Origin: Candidatus Sulfotelmatobacter sp.
GTDB taxonomy: Bacteria > Acidobacteriota > Terriglobia > Terriglobales > Acidobacteriaceae
Reading direction: 5' to 3'
Assembly: GCA_030041415.1 (NCBI GenBank)
Contig: JASHNX010000103.1
Location: forward strand, 1-32,705
DNA length: 32,705 nt
Shown: positions 7,916-15,541 of the stretch, one piece after another
Numbering within the stretch: the first letter of the stretch is position 1
Layout of the letters: every line of letters begins with the position of its first letter
Program-made: the position numbers and the translations under genes
The notes under the pieces: model-generated
Told to the model about the DNA's origin: nothing
Seen by the model: the letters and a program-made list of their open reading frames with translations, nothing else
Databases searched by the model: none

Positions 7916-9241
7916 ATGAAGCGGATCCTCATCTTAGGCGCAGCGGGAAGGGACTTTCACAATTTCAACGTCGTTTTTCGTGGTAACCCCGATTATCAAG
8001 TGGTCGCATTCACGGCCACCCAAATCCCTGACATCGCCAATCGTAAATACCCGGCGAAATTGGCCGGCGGCCTGATCTATCCACGCGGCATACCGATCAT
8101 CGAAGAAAAAAATCTGGAGAAAGTGATTGCCGATGAGAAGGTGGACGCCGTCGTGTTTTCCTACAGCGACATATCGCACCAGAACCTGATGCATCTGGCT
8201 TCACGGGTTGTAGCTGCCGGCGCCGACTTCTGGCTACTGGGTACCGAGCACACGCAGATAGGGTCTGTACTCCCGGTAGTTTCAGTCTGCGCCGTGCGGA
8301 CGGGCTGCGGCAAGAGTCCGCTTTCACGTCTGGTTGTTGCAACATTGAAGAATCTTGGCCGCCATCCCGTCGTTATTCGCCATCCCATGCCTTATGGCGA
8401 CCTAGCCACGCAGGCCGTGCAGCGGTTTGCCTCAATCGACGATCTCGAACGTCAGCGATGCACGATAGAAGAACGCGAAGAATATGAGCCCCATATCCGG
8501 CAGGGAACTGTGGTCTACGCCGGAGTGGACTACGAGGCCATCCTGCGGCGAGCCGAAAAAGAAGCGGACATAATTCTGTGGGATGGGGGAAACAACGATA
8601 CCCCGTTCTACAAGTCCGATCTCGAAATCGTTGTGGTTGATCCGCACCGTCCAGGGCATGAGTTGTCCTACTTTCCGGGAGAAGTCAACCTGCGGCGTGC
8701 CCACGTGGTGGTGATTAACAAGGTCGATACAGCGGCACCTGCCGACATCGAGATCGTTCGGGAGAATGTTCAGACAAATAACCCGCACGCCCGAATCCTC
8801 GAAACCGCTTGTCGCGTGTCTGTCGCGAAAGCTGAGTTAATACGTGGAAAACGTGTGCTGGTTATTGAAGATGGACCCACGCTAACGCACGGGGAAATGC
8901 TATACGGCGCGGGATCGGTAGCAGCTCGCGAATATGGGGCGGCCGAACTCGTATGTCCGAAGCCATTTGCGGTGGGTTCGATTCGCGACATATACGAGAA
9001 ATATCCGCACCTCACCAACATTCTTCCAGCCATGGGCTACAGCCTTACGCAGAGACATGAGTTGGAAGAAACCATCACCCGCGTGCCTTGTGATCTCGTC
9101 TTGATCGCGACGCCCATTGACCTGGCTCGCGTGATTGCAATCGAGAAACCGGCTTTGCGCGTCAACTACGAAGTGGAAGAACTCACGCACCCGCGGCTGG
9201 CAGAAATTCTTACGTTGTTCGCCGCGCCTGTGGAGGTGTGA
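7916..9241 (+). CDS. COG2403 / cyclic 2,3-diphosphoglycerate synthetase-like NTPase
   Basis: The product is 441 residues. An N-terminal Rossmann-like part (MKRILILGAAGRDFHNFN) precedes a P-loop domain with Walker A AVRTGCGKS (126-134; the first Gly of the consensus is Ala). It has an acidic strand ILWDGGNND and a G4-like NKVD at 268-271. This pattern fits the COG2403 family of predicted GTPases, whose members are often named cyclic 2,3-diphosphoglycerate synthetase after the archaeal enzyme. Whether this protein makes that compound is untested, and cDPG is otherwise a methanogen osmolyte. The ATG at 7916 has GGAGG 5 nt upstream and begins exactly at the Rossmann strand. Its stop is 1 nt from the start of argF, so it is translationally linked to the carbamoyltransferase. 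Confidence 0.8.
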   Translation: MKRILILGAAGRDFHNFNVVFRGNPDYQVVAFTATQIPDIANRKYPAKLAGGLIYPRGIPIIEEKNLEKVIADEKVDAVVFSYSDISHQNLMHLASRVVAAGADFWLLGTEHTQIGSVLPVVSVCAVRTGCGKSPLSRLVVATLKNLGRHPVVIRHPMPYGDLATQAVQRFASIDDLERQRCTIEEREEYEPHIRQGTVVYAGVDYEAILRRAEKEADIILWDGGNNDTPFYKSDLEIVVVDPHRPGHELSYFPGEVNLRRAHVVVINKVDTAAPADIEIVRENVQTNNPHARILETACRVSVAKAELIRGKRVLVIEDGPTLTHGEMLYGAGSVAAREYGAAELVCPKPFAVGSIRDIYEKYPHLTNILPAMGYSLTQRHELEETITRVPCDLVLIATPIDLARVIAIEKPALRVNYEVEELTHPRLAEILTLFAAPVEV

Positions 9242-9242
9242 C

Positions 9243-10208
9243 ATGAAAGATTTTGTTTCCATCCGGGATTTCTCTCCTCCAGAAATCCAATATCTACTGT
9301 TGCTCGGCCGCCATATCAAGGCGCAACCCGAAATGTACAAGAGCGCACTTGCAGGCAAAACCCTGGCGATGATTTTCGAAAAACCATCTCTGCGGACGCG
9401 GGTGACCTTCGATGTGGGTATCCAGCAATTAGGAGGTTTTTCAATCTATCTTTCTCCTGCCGAAATCAACCTGGGCCGGCGCGAGTCGGTTTACGACGTA
9501 GCAAAAAACCTCGAGCGCATGGTGCAAGGAATCATGATTCGCACGTTTGCTCATGAGATCGTAGAGCAGATGGCTCAGTGGGCGTCTATTCCTGTCATCA
9601 ATGGCCTGACCGATTACAGTCATCCCTGCCAGGCGATGGGCGATTATCTGACCATGTGGGAAACCAAAGGCCGGCTGGACAGGCTGAAAATCGCCTTCAT
9701 CGGAGATGGCAATAATGTGGCGCACTCGCTCATGTTCGTCGGAGCTCAGGTGGGCGCCAATGTTTGGGTGGCAACACCGCCAGGATATGAACCGCACGAA
9801 GACGCAATCGTCTGGTCCTGGGCTCGCGCCTGCGAAACCGGAGCAGGCTGCCATGTCGGCAATGATGCGAGAGAAGCGGCTACCGACGCCGACGTAGTCT
9901 ACACCGACGTTTGGGCCAGCATGGGCCGCGAAGGCGAAGCGGAGCAGCGGCGCCCCGCATTCAAGAACTATCAGGTAAACGCAGATCTTTTTGCCCGCGC
10001 GAAACACGACGCCGTCTTCATGCACTGCCTTCCCGCCCGCCGGGGCGAAGAAGTGACCGGGGAAGTCATTGATTCGCTACGTTCTGTGGTGTTTCAACAA
10101 GCCGAAAACCGGCTGTGGATACAGAAAGCGATCATGGTTGAGCTGATGAAAGATGTGCCCGTAGGGTTGATGCGTCCAGCAACGGTGCCGGAACTGGTTC
10201 ATGCGTAA
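9243..10208 (+). CDS. argF: Ornithine carbamoyltransferase
   Basis: The product is 321 residues. It transfers the carbamoyl group between carbamoyl phosphate and ornithine/citrulline in the cytoplasm. The carbamoyl-phosphate motif is SLRTR (49-53; Leu in place of the more usual Thr, as in many bacterial OTCs). HPCQAMGD, the ornithine-binding SMG loop in VWASMGRE, and HCLPARRGEEV are all present. The SMG loop argues against putrescine carbamoyltransferase or aspartate carbamoyltransferase. The ATG at 9243 begins 1 nt after the upstream stop, with GGAGG inside the upstream gene's end. Carbamate kinase follows 11 nt later. In this company a catabolic role (citrulline phosphorolysis to carbamoyl phosphate, then ATP) is as likely as arginine synthesis, and the sequence alone does not decide. 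Confidence 0.93.
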   Translation: MKDFVSIRDFSPPEIQYLLLLGRHIKAQPEMYKSALAGKTLAMIFEKPSLRTRVTFDVGIQQLGGFSIYLSPAEINLGRRESVYDVAKNLERMVQGIMIRTFAHEIVEQMAQWASIPVINGLTDYSHPCQAMGDYLTMWETKGRLDRLKIAFIGDGNNVAHSLMFVGAQVGANVWVATPPGYEPHEDAIVWSWARACETGAGCHVGNDAREAATDADVVYTDVWASMGREGEAEQRRPAFKNYQVNADLFARAKHDAVFMHCLPARRGEEVTGEVIDSLRSVVFQQAENRLWIQKAIMVELMKDVPVGLMRPATVPELVHA

Positions 10209-10219
10209 GAGGAACAGCG

Positions 10220-11224
10220 ATGAAGACCATGTTGCTGGCGGTCGGCGGAAACTCGTTGATCCGTGCGGGCGAGAAGGGCACGGTCGCCGAGCAGCAATCC
10301 AATGCTCACCGCACGGCGGCGCAAATCGCCAAGCTGGTGAGGGACGGTTACCGAATCGTTCTCACCCACGGCAACGGTCCACAGGTCGGAGCAGCGCTCT
10401 TGCGATCGGAGCGGGGAGCGAACCAGGTTCCGGGACAAACACTCGACGTCTGTGATGCTTCTACCCAAGGTGAGATTGGTTATCTTCTGCAGCAAGCTCT
10501 CGATACAGAATTAAAGCGCGCCGGTTTGCACGTTCCCGTGGCAACCGTGCTGACCCAAGTCGTGGTTTCGGTGGACGATCCAGCAATGCGGCATCCAAGC
10601 AAACCAATCGGCCCCTTCTATTCACGTGAAGAAGCCGAACAGCGAGCACACGATTTCGGCTGGAAGATCGTCGAAGATGCGGCTCGTGGGTACAGGCGTT
10701 TGGCTCCGTCGCCCGAGCCTCTCGACATTGTTGAGCTGGAAATCATTCGCGATCTCATGCAACAGAGTGTGCTGGTGATCGCTTGCGGCGGAGGCGGCGT
10801 GCCAGTCGCGTGGGACAACGGCTGCCTGGAAGGTGTCGAGGCCGTCATCGACAAAGACCGCGCTTCCTCTCTGCTGGCATCGCGTCTGAGCATAGAACAA
10901 TTCGTTATCTCTACCGATACGCAGTATGTCTACCTGGACTATAAAAAACCCACACAACGGCCGTTGCTGCTGGTTAGATGGCGCGAGCTTCGGCAATACG
11001 CCAAAGCGGGGCAGTTCCCGCCCGGCAATATGGGGCCAAAGATCGAGTCCGTCTTGCGGTTTCTGACGCTCGGAGGCAAAGAAGCGATCATTACGTCATG
11101 TGACAACCTGTACGAAGCGGTGTGCGGAAGAGGCGGAACACACATTGTTGCCGACCCAGAGCCGCCTGCGGAAGAAAACCAGGAAGAATCGTGCAAAAAA
11201 TGTTTGTGCCCGGCGCGCTCGTAA
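10220..11224 (+). CDS. arcC: Carbamate kinase
   Basis: The product is 334 residues. It interconverts carbamoyl phosphate + ADP and carbamate + ATP. Family marks in order are AVGGNSLI at the N-terminus, VLTHGNGPQVG, SKPIGPFYS, ACGGGGVPV, AVIDKDRASSLLA, FPPGNMGPKIES, and the usual closing GTHIV. Carbamate kinases normally stop about there (about 310-315 residues). This one continues for about 20 residues with an acidic stretch and a Cys cluster, C325-x2-C328-x-C330. AGAGGA precedes the ATG. It follows argF by 11 nt and is followed after 90 nt by a small helical protein gene. The arrangement supports substrate-level ATP formation from a carbamoylated compound. Confidence 0.93.
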   Translation: MKTMLLAVGGNSLIRAGEKGTVAEQQSNAHRTAAQIAKLVRDGYRIVLTHGNGPQVGAALLRSERGANQVPGQTLDVCDASTQGEIGYLLQQALDTELKRAGLHVPVATVLTQVVVSVDDPAMRHPSKPIGPFYSREEAEQRAHDFGWKIVEDAARGYRRLAPSPEPLDIVELEIIRDLMQQSVLVIACGGGGVPVAWDNGCLEGVEAVIDKDRASSLLASRLSIEQFVISTDTQYVYLDYKKPTQRPLLLVRWRELRQYAKAGQFPPGNMGPKIESVLRFLTLGGKEAIITSCDNLYEAVCGRGGTHIVADPEPPAEENQEESCKKCLCPARS

Positions 11225-11314
11225 GAGCGCCACGACTTTAACGGGCGTGACGGGTGCAGGAAGTTTGCATAATCCGTACCAAAAGCGAAGCAGCCTGCCG
11301 CTTAGGAGGTAGCC

Positions 11315-11518
11315 ATGGAAGTGAAACTCACTGCAGAAGAAGGCAACATATTGCTGGAAATTCTGGAGGAAAGAGACCAGGACTTGCAAAAGAAAATTTC
11401 TCATGCCAAGCAACAAGGTCCAAGAGAGGAGCTGAAAGAAACGGAAACGGTGGTCGAAAATATCATCGAAAAAATCGTAGTAGCGGAAGAGCGGGAGTTT
11501 TCCGATTTGTGGTGGTAA
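11315..11518 (+). CDS. Small charged helical protein, paralogue of the one at 6388
   Basis: The product is 67 residues, acidic and predicted all-helical, ending FSDLWW. It begins MEVKLTAEEGNILLEILEER with AGGAGG 5 nt before the ATG. It is a clear relative of the 62-residue protein at 6388-6576 (same LT-x-EE...ILE-x-R...K-x-ISH frame), with a longer C-terminus. It is the last gene of the deacylase/NTPase/OTC/carbamate kinase run. No function is known. A coiled-coil adaptor or regulator is speculation. Confidence 0.8.
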   Translation: MEVKLTAEEGNILLEILEERDQDLQKKISHAKQQGPREELKETETVVENIIEKIVVAEEREFSDLWW

Positions 11519-11718
11519 CAGCAGCGAATGAATGTTCACCCAAACCGGCGAGCGGGTTTTGTGCGCTGAGATGGGCACCATACCGCAAATCGCGTTCAAC
11601 GTGTGTCCCAATATACCTGTCACATGCGGATATTCCAGCCGTCACATCGGGGAGAGGGTTGCTTGAGAAATAATTATTGATGAGGAAAGTGTCGCGTTCT
11701 CACGACGGAGGAGGAGCT

Positions 11719-14037
11719 ATGTCGGTAACGAAACAACAGGCCCTCGAATATCACTCGGGGGCTCGACCCGGGAAGATCGAGGTTTCTTCGACTAAGCCTT
11801 GTCTCACACAGCGTGATTTGAGTCTCGCCTACACGCCCGGCGTGGCGGAGCCGTGCATGGAGATCCGTGACAATCCGCAGAACGTGTTCAAGTACACGGC
11901 GCGCGGCAATCTCGTGGCTGTGGTCACGAACGGAACGGCCGTGCTCGGCCTGGGCGATATAGGCGCACTGGCGGGAAAGCCGGTTATGGAAGGCAAGGGA
12001 GTGTTGTTCAAACGATTTGCCGATGTCGATGTATTCGATATCGAACTCGACACTCACGATCCTGACGAAATCGTGAAAGCGTGCCAGCTTCTCGAACCAA
12101 CCTTCGGCGGCATCAACCTAGAAGACATCAAAGCCCCGGAGTGCTTCTACATCGAAGAGACACTCAGAAAGACGATGAAAATTCCGGTGTTCCACGATGA
12201 TCAGCATGGAACAGCAATCATCACAGGCGCGGCGCTGCTGAACGCACTTGAGGTCACGAGCAAGGACATCAGTAAAATTCGCGTGGTGTTCAACGGAGCC
12301 GGAGCGGCCGGCATTGCAACAGCGGAGCACTACGAACGCCTCGGGGTGAAACACGAGAACATTATTCTCTGCGATACGAAAGGAGTGATTTACAAGGGCC
12401 GGACCGATGGAATGAACAAGTACAAAGAGCGCTTTGCCCAAGACACAAAGCTGCGCACGCTCGCCGATGCTATGCGCGGCGCGGACTTGTTCGTGGGGCT
12501 GTCGGTAAAGGGCGCGGTCACTGCCGATATGGTGCGATCGATGGCGCTCAATCCAATCGTCTTTGCCATGGCGAATCCCGATCCTGAAATCACGTACGAA
12601 GAAGCCAAAGCCTGCCGTGGCGATATCCTCATGGCCACCGGCCGCTCCGATTATCCGAGTCAGATTAATAATGTCCTCGGTTTCCCATTCATTTTCCGCG
12701 GCGCTCTCGACGTGCATGCGACCGCGATTAATGAAGAGATGAAACTTGCCGCCACGCGCGCGCTGGCTGCATTGGCTAAGGAAGACGTGCCGGATTCGGT
12801 CTGCCGTGCGTACGGAGTACAGCGTTTGAGATTTGGTCCGGACTATCTCATCCCGAAACCGTTTGACCCGCGCGTATTGCTCTGGGAGGCGAGTGCCGTG
12901 GCCGAGGCGGCGATGCGGAGTGGAGTGGCGCAAAAGCCAATCGATCTTGACGAGTACCGCGACCAACTCGAACGGCGGCTGGGCAAAGCGCATGAAATCG
13001 CGCACATGATGGTGCAGAAGGCGCAATCGCGGCCCAAGCAGGTGGTGTTCCCGGAGGGAGAGCACGAGAAAATTCTCCGCGCGGCGCATCTGCTTCGAGA
13101 AGAAAACATTGCGTATCCAATTCTGCTCGGGCAGGAGGCGACAATTGGCCGTAACGCCGCTGAGCTGGGTCTTGATCTGACCGGTATCAGGATTGTGGAT
13201 CCGGAGTGCTCGCCGCTGCGAGAGCGCTTCATTCAGGAGCTGTACCGGTTGAGGCAGCGGCGGGGTGTAACCACGACCGAGGCCCGCGTGATGATGAAAG
13301 ATCCGAATGTGTTCGGATCGATGATGGTGCATATGGGTGAAGCAGATGCGCTCGTGGCGGGCGTGAGCCAGCACTTCCCGGATACGATCCGGCCCGCGCT
13401 GCAGATTGTCGGCACCCGGGAGGGATTGAAAAAAGTTTCGGGGTGCTACCTGATGATTACGCGCTCCGGCAGACTCTATCTGCTCGCGGACCCGAGCGTG
13501 AATATCGATCCGACTGCGGAGGATCTGGTTGAGATCGCGCTGTGTGCCGCGGGGACAGCGCGCCGATTCAACCTGACGCCGCGCGTGGCGATGCTCTCGT
13601 TCTCGACGTTCGGAAGCACCAAGCATCCACAAACCGAAAAGGTCCGAAAAGCGGTCGATCTGCTGCACCAAGCGGATCCGACTTTGGTTGTCGATGGCGA
13701 GGTGATGGCCGATGTTGCCGTGTCTCCGGAACTGCTCGAGAAGAATTATCAGTTCAGTACGCTCAAGGGGGGAGCGAATGTGCTCATCTTTCCGGATTTA
13801 GCGTCCGCGAATATCGCATATAAGCTGCTGGCGAAGCTGGGAGGAGGAACTACGCTTGGTCCGATCCTGATGGGCATGAGCAAACCAGTACACGTCGTCG
13901 CGCGCGACACGGAAGTGGAGGAAATCGTCAATGTCGCAGCCATTGCAGTCGTGGATGCACAGGAGAATGAGCTACTCCATTGGCCGGCCACGAACGAGCC
14001 GCTCGAGGTGGCTGGATCGCGAGTCCTCGAGTCATAG
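11719..14037 (+). CDS. maeB: NADP-dependent malic enzyme with C-terminal phosphotransacetylase-like domain (MaeB type)
   Basis: The product is 772 residues. It oxidatively decarboxylates malate to pyruvate, making NADPH. The N-terminal malic domain shows [11 protein letters not shown] with the catalytic Tyr, [37 protein letters not shown], the dinucleotide loop VFNGAGAAG (about 190-198) and [10 protein letters not shown]. From about residue 440 a phosphotransacetylase-like domain follows ([15 protein letters not shown], then [24 protein letters not shown]). In MaeB proteins this domain is regulatory and senses acetyl-CoA rather than catalysing. The size matches E. coli MaeB (759). The ATG at 11719 directly follows GGAGGAGGAG, so the upstream in-frame ATG at 11677 is rejected. 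The 200 nt before it hold no gene, and it may have its own promoter. Confidence 0.95.
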   Translation: MSVTKQQALEYHSGARPGKIEVSSTKPCLTQRDLSLAYTPGVAEPCMEIRDNPQNVFKYTARGNLVAVVTNGTAVLGLGDIGALAGKPVMEGKGVLFKRFADVDVFDIELDTHDPDEIVKACQLLEPTFGGINLEDIKAPECFYIEETLRKTMKIPVFHDDQHGTAIITGAALLNALEVTSKDISKIRVVFNGAGAAGIATAEHYERLGVKHENIILCDTKGVIYKGRTDGMNKYKERFAQDTKLRTLADAMRGADLFVGLSVKGAVTADMVRSMALNPIVFAMANPDPEITYEEAKACRGDILMATGRSDYPSQINNVLGFPFIFRGALDVHATAINEEMKLAATRALAALAKEDVPDSVCRAYGVQRLRFGPDYLIPKPFDPRVLLWEASAVAEAAMRSGVAQKPIDLDEYRDQLERRLGKAHEIAHMMVQKAQSRPKQVVFPEGEHEKILRAAHLLREENIAYPILLGQEATIGRNAAELGLDLTGIRIVDPECSPLRERFIQELYRLRQRRGVTTTEARVMMKDPNVFGSMMVHMGEADALVAGVSQHFPDTIRPALQIVGTREGLKKVSGCYLMITRSGRLYLLADPSVNIDPTAEDLVEIALCAAGTARRFNLTPRVAMLSFSTFGSTKHPQTEKVRKAVDLLHQADPTLVVDGEVMADVAVSPELLEKNYQFSTLKGGANVLIFPDLASANIAYKLLAKLGGGTTLGPILMGMSKPVHVVARDTEVEEIVNVAAIAVVDAQENELLHWPATNEPLEVAGSRVLES

Positions 14038-14064
14038 GAGAATCAGAAGCGCTATCCGCTATAG

Positions 14065-14092
14065 GAGCTACGCGCGTTCCCTTGCGTAGCTC
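14065..14092. terminator. Hairpin between convergent maeB and the DksA-like gene
   Basis: A perfect 9-bp stem, GAGCTACGC (14065-14073) with GCGTAGCTC (14084-14092), encloses a 10-nt loop. It lies in the 85-nt gap between two converging genes. No T-tract follows on either strand, so this is a likely but unproven two-way terminator. Confidence 0.45.
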
Positions 14093-14122
14093 GTATTAGC
14101 GTCGCCGTAGAGCGGAGAACAT

Positions 14123-14539
14123 CTATCCGCTTCGTCTCCAGGCTGGCGCCAAAGGCGCGGTGAACGAGCGCCCAGCCAGGCCGGCGCCACTGTCCTGTTC
14201 AATTGCCTCCTGGCAGCCAAGGCAGAACTGGGTCCACGGTAAGGCGTGGAGCCGGCGAATGGGGATTTCTCCGCCACAACCGGCGCACTCTCCAAAGGTT
14301 CCGTCGTCGATTCGCCGCAGAGCAGCTTCGATCAATCGCAAGCTTTTGCGACGCTGGCTACTTTGCTCAAATGATGATTCTCTCGACAGGCTGGCGACGC
14401 ACTGATCCGCCGGATCCTGGGCGTTCTCAACCTCCAGCGACCGCGCTTCCTGTTCCAGTTGCTTTAGAAAACGCCGCGCTTCCTGACGCTGAATTTCAAG
14501 TTTCTTTTGCAGCTGTGCTATTTCAACCTTATTCATCAT
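14123..14539 (-). CDS. DksA/TraR-family zinc-finger protein
   Basis: The product is 138 residues. A helical N-terminal half (LQKKLEIQRQEARRFLKQLE) leads to an acidic tip with D-x-x-D in AQDPADQCVASL, comparable to the DksA coiled-coil tip that reaches into the RNA polymerase secondary channel. It is followed by RIDDGTFGECAGCGGEIPIRRL and CLGC, a four-Cys zinc site (C-x2-C...C-x2-C). A tail of about 25 residues follows. It probably binds RNA polymerase and adjusts transcription during starvation, as known for DksA and TraR. The start is the first of two adjacent ATGs at 14539, with GAGG about 8 nt upstream. Confidence 0.88.
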   Translation of the reverse strand: MMNKVEIAQLQKKLEIQRQEARRFLKQLEQEARSLEVENAQDPADQCVASLSRESSFEQSSQRRKSLRLIEAALRRIDDGTFGECAGCGGEIPIRRLHALPWTQFCLGCQEAIEQDSGAGLAGRSFTAPLAPAWRRSG

Positions 14540-14661
14540 TCCTTTTTCCTCGTGTGCCTCCGAATACGGCACCTGCAATCCTTTTCTGTTGAATGCGCCG
14601 ATTGGCGCTGGCCAGCGCCGCCATAAATCTTCAACTGTTACCTAATGGACAGCTATGCGGC

Positions 14662-15006
14662 TTATGCATCGAAATCCCGAAACGTCAATCGGGACTCGGC
14701 CGTTCTGCGTAGGTAGGAATCAAAGAACCTGATCAAAAAAGGCGTCTGGGTTCCGATTCCCGCAAACAGCAGAACTGGTATGTCGGGTTTGATCCGCTTC
14801 ATCTCCGCTCGCACGGTGGCGCCTGAAGCATCTGGCAACTCGTATTCCAAGAGAACGCCTTCCACCGGATAACTTTCCAGCATCGAAACGCCCTGACTTC
14901 CGTTAGTAGCGGAAAGAACCTCATATCCCGCAGCCTCCAGCATGTACTTCAGCGCCTCTAAATACTCCGGGTGGTTCTCTACGCAAAGAACCTTGACCGC
15001 ATCCAT
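14662..15006 (-). CDS. Stand-alone degenerate response-regulator receiver domain
   Basis: The product is 114 residues with no output domain. The fold is recognisable from VLCVENHPEYLEALKYMLE, the GYEVLSATNG strand-helix pattern, and VLLEYELPDASG. The key positions are changed. The acidic pair is Glu10-Asn11, the phosphoacceptor Asp is Glu54 (four residues before the conserved Pro), and the switch Thr/Ser after PVLLF is Ala. The usual Lys region reads SYLRR. It therefore probably cannot be phosphorylated normally, and Glu54 may imitate the phosphorylated state. AGGAGA lies before the ATG. It lies 122 nt upstream of the DksA-like gene on the same strand, so the two could share a transcript. Confidence 0.85.
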   Translation of the reverse strand: MDAVKVLCVENHPEYLEALKYMLEAAGYEVLSATNGSQGVSMLESYPVEGVLLEYELPDASGATVRAEMKRIKPDIPVLLFAGIGTQTPFLIRFFDSYLRRTAESRLTFRDFDA

Positions 15007-15096
15007 TCGTATTCTCCTAAGAGGTTTCAGAAACCAGTTCCTGTGTGCGGCAGCAAAGGCATTACCTCAAATGCCGCGGCGAACGGAGAATTGGTT

Positions 15097-15435
15097 TTAG
15101 AGGAAAAGAAACGGAGGCGGGCGGTTATAGTGGATACCCTTGGTAGGGAAGGGCAGCAGCAGAGCAGTCGCCAAGGTCAGGCGAGAGAGTGCTTCGTCCG
15201 GAGGCGCGATGGCGAAGATGGCGCCTGGCGCAAAGGAACGCGACGTGCTGTTATCAAAGCGCGGCCGCTGACAGTGCAGCGCGTTGGCCTTGACCGTGTG
15301 AACGGAAACGGGATGCGAAAACCGCGGGGAACTGCTGCGAGCAAGAAATAGGGCAGATGCAGCTGCACAGACAACGAGCGCGCGCGCAATTTTGATTCGT
15401 CGATCGTTCCTGCGAGATCCCCAGTTTGTCGGCAC
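15097..15435 (-). CDS. Small secreted or membrane-anchored hypothetical protein
   Basis: The product is about 112 residues. A basic start (SRRNDRRIKIARA) is followed by the hydrophobic LVVCAAASALFLA, giving a signal peptide or anchor. The rest is Pro/Phe/His-rich and ends HYNRPPPFLFL. Acidobacteriota genomes, as I recall them, carry many short proteins with this signal plus an NRPPP ending, of unknown function. The start codon is uncertain: GTG at 15435 (AAGG about 8 nt upstream) or TTG at 15441. No ATG is available. It fills much of the space between the reductase gene and the receiver gene, all on the minus strand. Confidence 0.5.
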   Translation of the reverse strand: MPTNWGSRRNDRRIKIARALVVCAAASALFLARSSSPRFSHPVSVHTVKANALHCQRPRFDNSTSRSFAPGAIFAIAPPDEALSRLTLATALLLPFPTKGIHYNRPPPFLFL

Positions 15436-15541
15436 GGCCAAAACCTTAATGCTACTGATGATCGCAACTGGGTTTTGGTTACCTAAAAATATGGTTGCTG
15501 ATGGTAGGTGCCTTTTCGTTGCCGGTTTTCTTTACAGCGGC

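Noticed and set aside
9243-10208. Alternative reading as putrescine or other specialised carbamoyltransferase
   Set aside because: The SMG ornithine loop and HCLP motif are both present, which fits ornithine carbamoyltransferase best.
12118-13671. Minus-strand open frame of 517 codons
   Set aside because: Antisense to maeB. It is Arg/His-rich, as typical of mirror frames in GC-rich genes, with no domain or ribosome site.
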